64,000 nt of DNA. Origin: Flammeovirga yaeyamensis (lineage in GTDB: Bacteria > Bacteroidota > Bacteroidia > Cytophagales > Flammeovirgaceae). Numbering within the stretch: the first letter of the stretch is position 1; each line of letters opens with the position of its first letter. A program made the translations under genes and the position numbers. The notes under the pieces are model-generated. The model saw nothing but the letters and a program-made list of their open reading frames with translations, was not told the origin of the DNA and did not search any database. Location: assembly GCF_018736045.1 (NCBI RefSeq), contig NZ_CP076132.1:362001-426000 (forward strand), in the 5' to 3' direction. This document shows, piece after piece, positions 43,857 through 52,400 of the stretch.

Positions 43857-43927
43857 TAAGTAAATTACCTATAAGTATCTATTGGGTAATCCTCTAAACT
43901 ATTGGAGGTGGTTTTTCGAGAGATTTG
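43857..43927 (+). promoter_or_regulatory. Promoter of the outer-membrane protein gene with TAAGTAAATTACCTA dyad
   Basis: The dyad TAAGTAAATTACCTA (43857-43871, centre 43864) has one arm mismatch. The second half-site TGGGT is at 43883-43887, and the TTTG of the -7 box is at 43924-43927, exactly 60 bp from the dyad centre. It is followed by TTTGTAACATCAA. The dyad overlaps the very end of the preceding gene region. The transcript must start after 43927, which fixes the ATG at 43956. Confidence 0.7.
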
Positions 43928-43955
43928 TAACATCAAAAAGGTTAATCTCTCAATT

Positions 43956-44714
43956 ATGAAAAATCTATTTATTATCGTTTTTACTTTCGTTTCATTCTCT
44001 GTTTTTTCACAAACAGATGAGGAAAAAGCACAAGCCAATAATCCTTTGGCTCAGATAACAGCATTTAATCTACAACAATATTATTCTCCTAATTTATCAG
44101 GAAATAGCGAGGCAACATCAAGTACTTATTGGTTAAGATTTGCCAAACCAACAGGAAGGGTATTATGGAGAGTATCATTACCTTTTAGTACTTACTCAAA
44201 TCCAGAAACAGGAGTGAGTACATCAGGCTTAGGAGACTTTGATTTGTTTGCGGTTTATCTAGCAGTTTCTAAACCTACATTATCAGTGGGTATTGGACCA
44301 TCTGTTTCTGCACCTACAGCAACACATGCAACTCTAGGGTCTGGAAAATGGACAGCAGGTGCAGCTGCGGTTGCCTTTGCAAGTCTTTCACCTCAATTTC
44401 AAGCAGGAGGACTAGCGATTTGGAGAACGGATGTTGGAGGAGATGATCTCCGAGAGGATGTCAACATTTTAGCGTTTCAACCTTTTGCATTTTGGCAAGT
44501 AGGAAGCGGTGTTTACTTTAGAAGTGCTCCTACGTGGAATTTTAATTTAGAAAAAGGAACCTATAATGTTCCATTAGGCATTGGTCTAGGGAAAGTCATC
44601 AAGATCAATAAAACAGTGTGTAATTTCTTTATTGAGCCACAGTATTCTGTTTTACATCATGGAGATAATCAACCATTATTTCAGTTGTATTCAGCTTTAA
44701 ATATGCAGTTTTAA
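43956..44714 (+). CDS. Outer-membrane beta-barrel protein
   Basis: The start is set at the ATG at 43956 (MKNLFIIVFTFVSFSVFSQ, a signal peptide) because the promoter lies downstream of the alternative TTG at 43902. The mature ~233-residue protein is rich in glycine, serine and aromatic residues in beta-strand pattern (WLRFAKPTGRVLWRVSLPFSTY; TSGLGDFDLFAVYLAVSKPTLSVGIGPSVSAP; PLFQLYSALNMQF). It ends in a C-terminal Phe, as many outer-membrane barrels do. It resembles the transporter/'MetA-pathway' barrel families but I cannot assign it firmly. It is a likely target of the adjacent two-component system. Confidence 0.75.
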   Translation: MKNLFIIVFTFVSFSVFSQTDEEKAQANNPLAQITAFNLQQYYSPNLSGNSEATSSTYWLRFAKPTGRVLWRVSLPFSTYSNPETGVSTSGLGDFDLFAVYLAVSKPTLSVGIGPSVSAPTATHATLGSGKWTAGAAAVAFASLSPQFQAGGLAIWRTDVGGDDLREDVNILAFQPFAFWQVGSGVYFRSAPTWNFNLEKGTYNVPLGIGLGKVIKINKTVCNFFIEPQYSVLHHGDNQPLFQLYSALNMQF

Positions 44715-44720
44715 AAATAA

Positions 44721-44754
44721 AAAAAGAGTAAGCCGATCATTCGACTTACTCTTT
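44721..44754. terminator. Bidirectional terminator between the barrel gene and aroE
   Basis: AAAGAGTAAG-c-CGA pairs with TCG-a-CTTACTCTTT, with A and T runs on both sides, between two convergent genes. Confidence 0.88.
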
Positions 44755-44774
44755 TATATATCTTAAAAATTAGA

Positions 44775-45509
44775 TTATTTATTCCAAATCACCCAAGAAG
44801 CTTCAGCTTGACCAATCAACATATCCAAACCGTTCATTCCGTGTCCACCTTTTTCGCGGCAGATCTTTAAAAATTCAGTTTCGGCAGGGTTGTACACTAC
44901 ATCAAAGAAATAATGTTTGTCTGAAGTAAACTCATAGGGCAAATCTGGAGCTACGCCCACTTTTGGATGCATTCCTAATGGAGTAGTATTGATTACTAAA
45001 GTATGAGCTGTATAGATTTCTTCAGTAACATCACTATAAGCAATGCTCTCATCAGATCTATTTCTTGATACCGATAAGAAAGGAATTTTTAAATCGTCTA
45101 AAACGGCTTTAATTGCTTTTGATGCACCGCCAGTACCTAAAACCAAAGCCTTAAACTGAGTGTGAGGTAAAAAGCTTTCTAAAGAATTTTTGAAGCCGAT
45201 ATAATCAGAATTATAACCTGTCAACGTACCGTCTTCTTCGAATTTAATCACATTCGCTGCTCCAATTTTACCTGCAGTTTCAGGATCTAATCGATCTAAG
45301 AAAGGTATTACTTGTTCTTTATAAGGAATGGTTACATTCAATCCATTTAGCTGATTTTCTGTTAAAAGATCAGTAAACTGTTTGATGTTTTCCAATTCGA
45401 ATAATTCATACTGACACCCTTCTATACCTTCTTTTTCATATTTCTCAGTAAAATATTTTTTTGAGAAAGAGTGTTCGAGGGGATAACCAATTAGTCCGTA
45501 AGTTTTCAT
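44775..45509 (-). CDS. aroE: Shikimate dehydrogenase
   Basis: The 244-residue protein has the shikimate-binding start GLIGYPLEHSFSKKYF, the catalytic Lys in NGLNVTIPYKEQ, the GAANVI motif and the NADP-binding loop LGTGGASKA. The C-terminal end has GLDMLIGQAEASW, as in AroE. It reduces 3-dehydroshikimate to shikimate with NADPH in the aromatic amino acid pathway. The gene stands alone, and the length is at the short end of the family. Confidence 0.95.
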   Translation of the reverse strand: MKTYGLIGYPLEHSFSKKYFTEKYEKEGIEGCQYELFELENIKQFTDLLTENQLNGLNVTIPYKEQVIPFLDRLDPETAGKIGAANVIKFEEDGTLTGYNSDYIGFKNSLESFLPHTQFKALVLGTGGASKAIKAVLDDLKIPFLSVSRNRSDESIAYSDVTEEIYTAHTLVINTTPLGMHPKVGVAPDLPYEFTSDKHYFFDVVYNPAETEFLKICREKGGHGMNGLDMLIGQAEASWVIWNK

Positions 45510-45735
45510 GTCTAGATAATTTTTAAGTCCGCAAGTTACAAACTCATCTAATATAATTAAGCAGATGAAGAATAATATTAATCCATGATTTATAGTTTTT
45601 TTCTTCTTTGACTGTGTTACATACTGTAGATAAATTATTAATTTATATTACACCGGAAATATTTATTTGCTTAATCTTAAATTATTACACTAAAAGTTTA
45701 CAACCCAATCCATATCCTTAAACCCAAAAGGATGT

Positions 45736-46854
45736 TTGTCAAATCATGAACCTAATTTATGGTATTTAATGAATGAAAGTTTAGATATTTATCATTTAGT
45801 GGACCGTCTTTCTGTTGCTATTGTAGTTTTTAAATTAACTAATAGCAAACATCGAGATTTTGATATCGTTATGGCTAACGATGCCAATCTTGAGGTTTGT
45901 GGCGTGGACATGAAACAGTTTGTGGGAAAAGACTTGAGAGCTACCTTCCCTGGAATTTATGAGTTAGGATTTCCTGAAAAGTATTATTAATGTCTTCAGA
46001 AAAATGAGGTGATAGAAGTAGGAGAGTTTGAATTCTCTTATAAAGATCATGCTATGAGATCTTATATACTAAAAGCCACTCCTCTTAGTAGTGATCATGT
46101 GATGATTACCTATGAATATATCTCAGAGCTTAAAAAGGTTAAATCTGAACTCACTCAGAAAAATAAAGATTTAAAAGAGAAAAACAGTTCATTAGAGGAA
46201 TTTGCATATATCGCATCACATGATTTGCAGCAACCTCTAAATACCATTAATGGTTTTGTCGGTATTTTCAAATCTAAGTATCTCGATCTTCTTGATGAAA
46301 CAGGCTTAAAATGCTTAAACTATATAGAAGAAGCATCGAATAGATTGCGAAATATGATACTGGGAATTTTAGAACATTCTCGTCTTGGTACTAACATAGT
46401 TGTAACAACTGTTGACTTAAATGAAACATTAGACGACATCGTTAAAGATTTACAGGGCATCATAACAAAAAAAGAGGGTGAGGTAAGAATAGGAAATTTA
46501 CCTAAGGTGGAAGGGTGTGCTATAGGTCTTAGATTACTCTTTCAAAATTTAATAGAAAACGGATTGAAATATCAAAAGGATAATAACAAACCAATTATCG
46601 ATATTTCATTTGAGGAGAAGGAAGGTTCCTATTTATTTCATATAAAAGATAATGGTATAGGAATTCAAGAGGAACATAAAGACAAAATATTTCAGGTATT
46701 CCAAAGACTTCATACCGATGAAACTATCTATAAAGGAAGTGGTTTAGGCCTTGCAAACTGTCAGAAAATAGTACAGCTCTGTGGAGGGAAATTATGGGTA
46801 GAATCGGTTTATGGTGAAGGAAGTACATTCAGTTTTACACTACCAAAAAAATAA
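45736..46854 (+). pseudogene. PAS-domain sensor histidine kinase interrupted by an in-frame TAA stop
   Basis: Two frames (about 45736 or 45769 to 45990, and 46009 to 46854) are in the same phase and form one PAS-kinase. Reading through, the PAS domain runs ...PEKYY-stop-CLQKNEVIEVGEFEF..., with the stop exactly where PAS relatives have an acidic or polar residue. A single G-to-T change (GAA to TAA) would explain it. The downstream part keeps a HisKA domain (FAYIASHDLQQP, His codon at 46219) and a HATPase domain (LIENGLKYQ, IKDNGIGIQ, GSGLGLANC). It could restart at a GTG at 46009, giving a 281-residue kinase without the first half of PAS. So it may be a pseudogene, a recent mutation, or a sequence error. 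Confidence 0.75.
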
Positions 46855-46864
46855 ATATATAGCA

Positions 46865-47275
46865 ATGCTCTTAAAAAATATACTTCTAATTGACGATAGT
46901 GAATCGATCAGCTTTTTTAATCAATTAATCATTGAACAGGCTAATATCACCGAAAAGTGTACAATGCTTTTAAGTGGAGAAAAAGGTTTAGAGTATCTTC
47001 AGGAATATGATAAAGAGAAATATCCTTTACCTGAAATTATTCTATTAGATATTAATATGCCCAGAATGAATGGTTGGGAGTTTATAGAAGAATTTGATCA
47101 ATTAGATAAATCAATTACCGAAAACATCACTTTGTTTATGCTTACTACATCTACCAATAAAGATGATAAAGATAAAGCATTAACCTATTCCACCGTAAAA
47201 GGATATTTAACGAAACCTTTAACTGAAGAGCAGTTGAATCAAGTTTTAGAAGTAAGGTCGAAACAAAAAGTATAA
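46865..47275 (+). CDS. Single-domain (CheY-like) response regulator
   Basis: The start is placed at the ATG at 46865 (MLLKNILLIDDSES), ten bases after the kinase stop; an in-frame upstream ATG lies inside the kinase gene. The 136-residue receiver has the acidic pair in LLIDDSES, the phosphorylated Asp62 in IILLDINMPRMNG, Thr in FMLTTS and Lys in YLTKP. No output domain follows, so it passes phosphate or binds a partner. It is the cognate of the interrupted PAS kinase by position and remains intact, which suggests that kinase is still used or was lost recently. Confidence 0.88.
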   Translation: MLLKNILLIDDSESISFFNQLIIEQANITEKCTMLLSGEKGLEYLQEYDKEKYPLPEIILLDINMPRMNGWEFIEEFDQLDKSITENITLFMLTTSTNKDDKDKALTYSTVKGYLTKPLTEEQLNQVLEVRSKQKV

Positions 47276-47280
47276 AAGAA

Positions 47281-47316
47281 AAAGGTGATTGCAAATTTAA
47301 TGCAATCACCTTTTTT
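47281..47316. terminator. Bidirectional terminator between the regulator gene and prfA
   Basis: AAAGGTGATTGCA pairs with TGCAATCACCTTT, flanked by A and T runs, between convergent genes. Confidence 0.92.
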
Positions 47317-47334
47317 ATATCAAGAAATAAGTGA

Positions 47335-48408
47335 TTAAGCTAAACCACTATTTTCCATTTTTTCTAAATTATCAGCAATACGTAATCTATCGATAAAGTC
47401 TTGAATCTCACCGTCCATAACGATTGGTAAGTTAAATACCGAGTGGTTAATACGGTGATCGGTAACACGACCTTGAGGATAGTTGTATGTTCTAATTTTG
47501 TCCGAACGAGCACCAGAACCTACCATTGATTTACGTTCCGCACCAATTTCCTCTTGTCTTTTCTTTTCTTCAATAGCATAAAGACGAGACTTTAATTCTT
47601 TTAGTGCTTTATCGTAGTTTTTCAATTTCGATTTCTCATCCTGACATTGTACAATAATACCTGTAGGAAGGTGAGTTAAACGAATCGCAGAGTAAGTGGT
47701 GTTTACCGACTGACCACCAGGACCAGAAGAACAGAATTCGTCACGACGGATATCCGACATGTTCAATTCGATTTCCACATCATCCATTTCTGGAAGTACA
47801 GCAACTGAAGCCACAGAAGTGTGAATACGTCCTTGAGATTCTGTAGCCGGAACACGTTGTACACGGTGTACACCTGCTTCGTATTTCAACATACCATAAG
47901 CATCTTCACCTTGTATGTTGGCTACAATTTTGTTGAAACCACCAGAAGTACCGTCTACAAAGTCGGTAATTGATAACTTCCATTTGTGTCTTTCACAAAA
48001 ACGTTGGTACATACGAAGTAAGTCACCAGCAAAAATAGAAGCTTCATCTCCACCTGCACCAGCTCTAATTTCAAAGATGGCGTTTTTAGAATCGTTAGGA
48101 TCTTTTGGAATTAAAAGCATCTTTAACTCTTCTTCGATAGTAGGAATACCGTCTTGAAGTTCGTCAAGCTCCATTTTTGCCATTTCGCGCAACTCTGGAT
48201 CTTTCTCTTCTTCTAATATTTCTTTTGCCTCATCAATACCTTCAAGCATAGCTTTATACTCAAAATATTTATCGACAACTTTTTGTAAATCTTTATATTC
48301 TTTATTCAGTTTAGCATACAATTTCATATCAGAAACTGTCTCAGGCTTAACTAAATCTTCGCTTACTTGATCAAAGCGTAATTTTATTTTTTCGAGTTTA
48401 TCTAACAT
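47335..48408 (-). CDS. prfA: Peptide chain release factor 1
   Basis: The 357-residue protein is RF1: the catalytic GGQ sits in SSGPGGQSVNTTYSAIRL near residue 230, and the RF1-type recognition tripeptide PAT is in VHRVQRVPATESQGRIHTS. The C-terminal part has RSDKIRTYNYPQGRVTDHR. It reads UAA and UAG and releases the peptide from the ribosome; the GGQ glutamine is normally methylated by PrmC. The gene is monocistronic by appearance. Confidence 0.97.
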   Translation of the reverse strand: MLDKLEKIKLRFDQVSEDLVKPETVSDMKLYAKLNKEYKDLQKVVDKYFEYKAMLEGIDEAKEILEEEKDPELREMAKMELDELQDGIPTIEEELKMLLIPKDPNDSKNAIFEIRAGAGGDEASIFAGDLLRMYQRFCERHKWKLSITDFVDGTSGGFNKIVANIQGEDAYGMLKYEAGVHRVQRVPATESQGRIHTSVASVAVLPEMDDVEIELNMSDIRRDEFCSSGPGGQSVNTTYSAIRLTHLPTGIIVQCQDEKSKLKNYDKALKELKSRLYAIEEKKRQEEIGAERKSMVGSGARSDKIRTYNYPQGRVTDHRINHSVFNLPIVMDGEIQDFIDRLRIADNLEKMENSGLA

Positions 48409-48527
48409 CTCTCTACGTCTCTTCTAATTTTTCTACAAATGTAGTATTTTTTTGGGTATAGCATGTTGAGAATATATGATTTATAAATAATTATTCTCAA
48501 AAAATACGGGTCATTTCTTGGAAAAGT

Positions 48528-49403
48528 CTATTTATTCTTAATTAAGACCTTTCCTTTTTCATCCCATTCGTATTTTACTACAGGACCAGAGTAGCTTTTA
48601 TCATACACTCTGTTTTTGTTTCTATGCCTAGTGATTTTCTTCTTTCGTTGCCTTCCTCTTTTATCTACAGCATCGTAATATTCTGTCCAATCACCGATTT
48701 TCATTCCATATTTATAGGAACCTACTTCCTTTTTTCTTCCACTTTCGTAAAAGGATTGATAGATGCCATTTTTCTCTTCAAATTGAATAGGAATAACTTC
48801 TTTGACTTTTGTTTGCTTTGAATCGTAATATTGAATTTTTGACTCTTTTGGAAATCCCATATAATAGAACTTCTTATCTTTTATTTCTTTGTCTTTACCG
48901 TACCATACCCAACGCCCAGTTAGTAGTCCTTTGTAGAATTGCCCCGTAGTCAACGTATCTTTATCTACAATTTTTACATAGGTACCGTGTAAAGGAAAAC
49001 CGTATTCAGGTCTAGAAACAGTTTTCTTTTCAATTTTTTTCTCTTTAGGATTGTAGAAATACTTTACTGGAGCGTATTTACTAGGCTCTTCATATTCAGG
49101 AAGTATAAAGAAAAGTTCAAAAATGGTATTTCCTTTTGAATTCGTTCTTGTATAGGCTCTTTTGGTTTTAATGCCCCAAAAAACCTTTTTCTTTTTCTTC
49201 TTTTTTCTTTTAGCAACCTCTTGTTCATCGGGTGCACCAGGATTTAGTTCAATTGTTGGTGCATCTTCGCTTACGGAATCCATTTCAACGACCAAAGGTT
49301 TCTTCTTTGTTTTTTTTTCTTCATCATCTTGTCCAAAAGTATTTAAGGTAATACCCAAGATTAAGAAGCATAAAAAGAATATACGTTTATGTACTAACAT
49401 CAT
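48528..49403 (-). CDS. Secreted protein with MORN/YwqK-like repeats
   Basis: The 291-residue protein has a signal peptide (ending LNTFGQ), a Lys-rich, disordered segment to residue ~85 (VAKRKKKKKKKVFWG), and then repeats of a short beta-hairpin type. Examples are LTTGQFYKGLLTGRWVWYGKD, EEKNGIYQSFYESGRKKEVG and SYKYGMKIGDWTEYYDAV. This G-x-W-x-Y-Y pattern resembles MORN/YwqK antitoxin-like repeats common in secreted Bacteroidota proteins. It starts 12 bases after the 1800-residue gene stop and is likely co-transcribed with it. Function is unknown. Confidence 0.75.
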   Translation of the reverse strand: MMLVHKRIFFLCFLILGITLNTFGQDDEEKKTKKKPLVVEMDSVSEDAPTIELNPGAPDEQEVAKRKKKKKKKVFWGIKTKRAYTRTNSKGNTIFELFFILPEYEEPSKYAPVKYFYNPKEKKIEKKTVSRPEYGFPLHGTYVKIVDKDTLTTGQFYKGLLTGRWVWYGKDKEIKDKKFYYMGFPKESKIQYYDSKQTKVKEVIPIQFEEKNGIYQSFYESGRKKEVGSYKYGMKIGDWTEYYDAVDKRGRQRKKKITRHRNKNRVYDKSYSGPVVKYEWDEKGKVLIKNK

Positions 49404-49415
49404 ACTTTATTAGGC

Positions 49416-52400
49416 TTAGAAGTCGTCCCCGTCATCTTCCTCATCATCCACAGGAATTTCATCCATACTTCCTCCTTCTTCCTCATCATCATTTCCTCCT
49501 TCATCATCAAGACCTTCAAATCCGTTACCGAAGTCTTCTTCTGGAATTTCAGGAGACATTTGTTTGTCTAATTCATCAGTATATCTAGATGGAGGCATTT
49601 GCCCATCTCTATAATTGGCATAGAATCTATCTAAGAAGGCCGATGTTTGATCTGGGGTAGACAAAGTTACACCCTTTTGTTTTTCTAAAAAGGCGTTGAA
49701 TTCTTTATTTGAGCTAAATATACTCATTTCTTCGTTTTGAAGACGAATGTAATACCATGTTCCTGTAGGACCTTCTAAGAACATATTCACTACATCATCA
49801 CTTTCTTCTCCTCCTTCATCTCTGTTCTCTTCTTTAGGGATTTCTATGAATCCACTAATATTGGTATTAATATATTCCCCAAAAGCAGAAAGCACTTTCA
49901 TATTATCACTTGTAGAATAGAAAGCAGCATAATCGCTACTCCATTCCATTTCATTATCAAGAACAACAATGTAATTAGATAAAAGGTTAGTGATACTCTT
50001 TCCTTGCATATAACCTTTAATTTGAGAAGGTTCAAAAAGAGAGGTAATCTGATGATTTAATTCTCCTAACCCTTCAATATCGTAATCTTCAGGAATTACT
50101 CTTGTCGCATTTTCAGCATTCGATGCTAAAAAGTTTTTCATATTGGCTGATACAGTTGATGAAGGTTTTACTCCACCAATCGCGAAAGAAGCGTTTAATG
50201 TAGTTTCTGATAATCCATGATAAGCACTTCCGTCAACTCCAGCTTTCAATACATTTATTTTAGCCTTATCGTCTTTGGCAATGAATTCGAATTTACCTTT
50301 AAACTCTACTTTCTTTTCTTCTGGAGAATACGACATGAAATTACCCAAGAAAGGAGCAAGAACCTCATCCTCTTCCATTCCTTTGTAGTAATACTCAGGT
50401 TTGATATGATAAACACCCGTTTGAGAAGTACCATCGTTTGAATCGAAAGTTAAACGTCCTTCGATTTCGAATAGTTTTCTAATATTGTCTGCTCTGTAAT
50501 CATCAGGTCTTTCAATAAAAGAGTTATTGATAGCGTAATTAAGATTATCGTAGTAAAGGCCAGTGATTAAAGGAAGATTTTCGTCAGAAGATTTTATGGT
50601 ATTGTCTATGATGACATGAGCAATAGTATCTTCCTCACCATTGATATCGTCATTTCTAGATTCATAACTAAACCATTTGTTTTCGTCTCCCCCCATGGCA
50701 AGTCTAACATTACCATCTTTGAACCTTGCTGCACTTTTACTTTCAGTTAATCCAATCTTACCGTAGTATTCTAAGCCACCTAAGAACATTAGAGGATCGT
50801 CTACAGAAATCTTACCATAGGCTCTTGCTTCTAATGTATTTTCTTGAGCCGTATTGCTGTAGTATTCTTTTTCAACAACTCGATCAATTTTGATGATTTT
50901 TTCTTCACCCAAATTGTTTCTGTACAAGTAATCTCCAGAACCTTCTAATTTTTTACTTGATAAAAGTTTTACTGAGGCATTAAAAATTCTGTGTTTATCA
51001 TCTAACTCAGAATATTTACCTAGAATCATGGTAGCGTTTTCTAGGTTTTCAATCTCAGCATTTTGTTTGATATGTACAGTTTGATTTGCAGAATCAAGAA
51101 TCACTCTAATATTACTAATATCAATGTAATCTACATTGATGATGTTAAGTTTGTTATCCACCAAGTCGTAGTAGGCAGAATCACCTTTGATTAATAGTGA
51201 GTCTTGTTCAGGCTTCGTTGAAATAAACTTACCTTTCATGTTGTTCTCACTGTTCATCACAATGTTTTTATCTGCAACATTCCACTTCGCCTTATTAATT
51301 GATGTTTCAAATTGTACAAAAGGGAAAGTAAGAACAGATTTGGTATTGGAATTTTGTTCCGTTCGCAGATCGACAATATTTTTTTCAATGTTTCTTAAGA
51401 CCATAACGTCGTTGCCTAACATAGAAGGTTCGCCATCTATACCGGAATGGATTAAGAACTTAGAGTGTCTACTAATATAAATATCCTTTTTAAAGTGAAT
51501 ATTGGCAGAACGGTTATAGGAATCAGTTGTTTCGATTTCACCTTTACCAAATACCTCTCTTGGAACTAAGGCTAGCTCACCACTAAACTTAATATCATCA
51601 TTATAAATAGTAAAAGGTCTTGCATGAGTTCCTGTGAAAGCCATACTGTCACGATTTACGTACCAAGTCATGTCGTAGGTACTCATCGTTACTCTCGGGT
51701 GAACTTCCGATTCGATAACACCTGCAGTACCTGTCGTTGTTAGGGAATCAGAATAGAAAATGAAATCATCAGATTTGAATTCACTACCTAAGTAATGAAG
51801 TTCTCCTGCACCTCTAATACCACGGTGGTTTAAAGTAATTTTACCGTCAAAATCACCTTTTCCTTTTGTTGAATCTTTTGAGTTTAAGAACTTAGGGTTA
51901 AGGTAAACAGGCCACCCTCTTGGGTTCGACCATGGCTGATCGGCATCAGTTTCTCTTTCTAAAGTGAAAATACCCGATTGCTGATCCATGGTGACCTCAT
52001 CTCTAAAAGTAGGGAAGATACCACCAGAGTTAAAAACACCATCAAAAGAAACATCAGAGTGTATTTTAGAGGCATCTACTGTAAAAGTATCTAATTCAAA
52101 AACGATACGTCTATCATAGGCGCCATTTAAAACAGTAGGTCTATCGTAGAAAATTCTACCACCCTTGCTGCTGTCAGATCTAGCATTAAAAGAAGGATAA
52201 CCTGAGATATCAAGTAATCCGCTTTTATTAAATAATTTATTGATAAATAATGTACCACCAGTTTCCACTAGTGGGTTAGGAGATTCTATTTTCTTACCTG
52301 AAGCAGAATCTTCTACAATAAAATTAATGGAATCGACTTCCGAGAGTTTGATTAAGAAGCTATCATAATTGAATATGAATTTTCTACCTCTGAAAATATA

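Noticed and set aside
46490-46504. TAGGAAATTTACCTA, a near match to the TAGGT-N5-ACCTA dyad
   Set aside because: It lies inside the kinase coding region, and no TTTG is found 60 bp from its centre on either strand, so it lacks the context of the four promoter sites.
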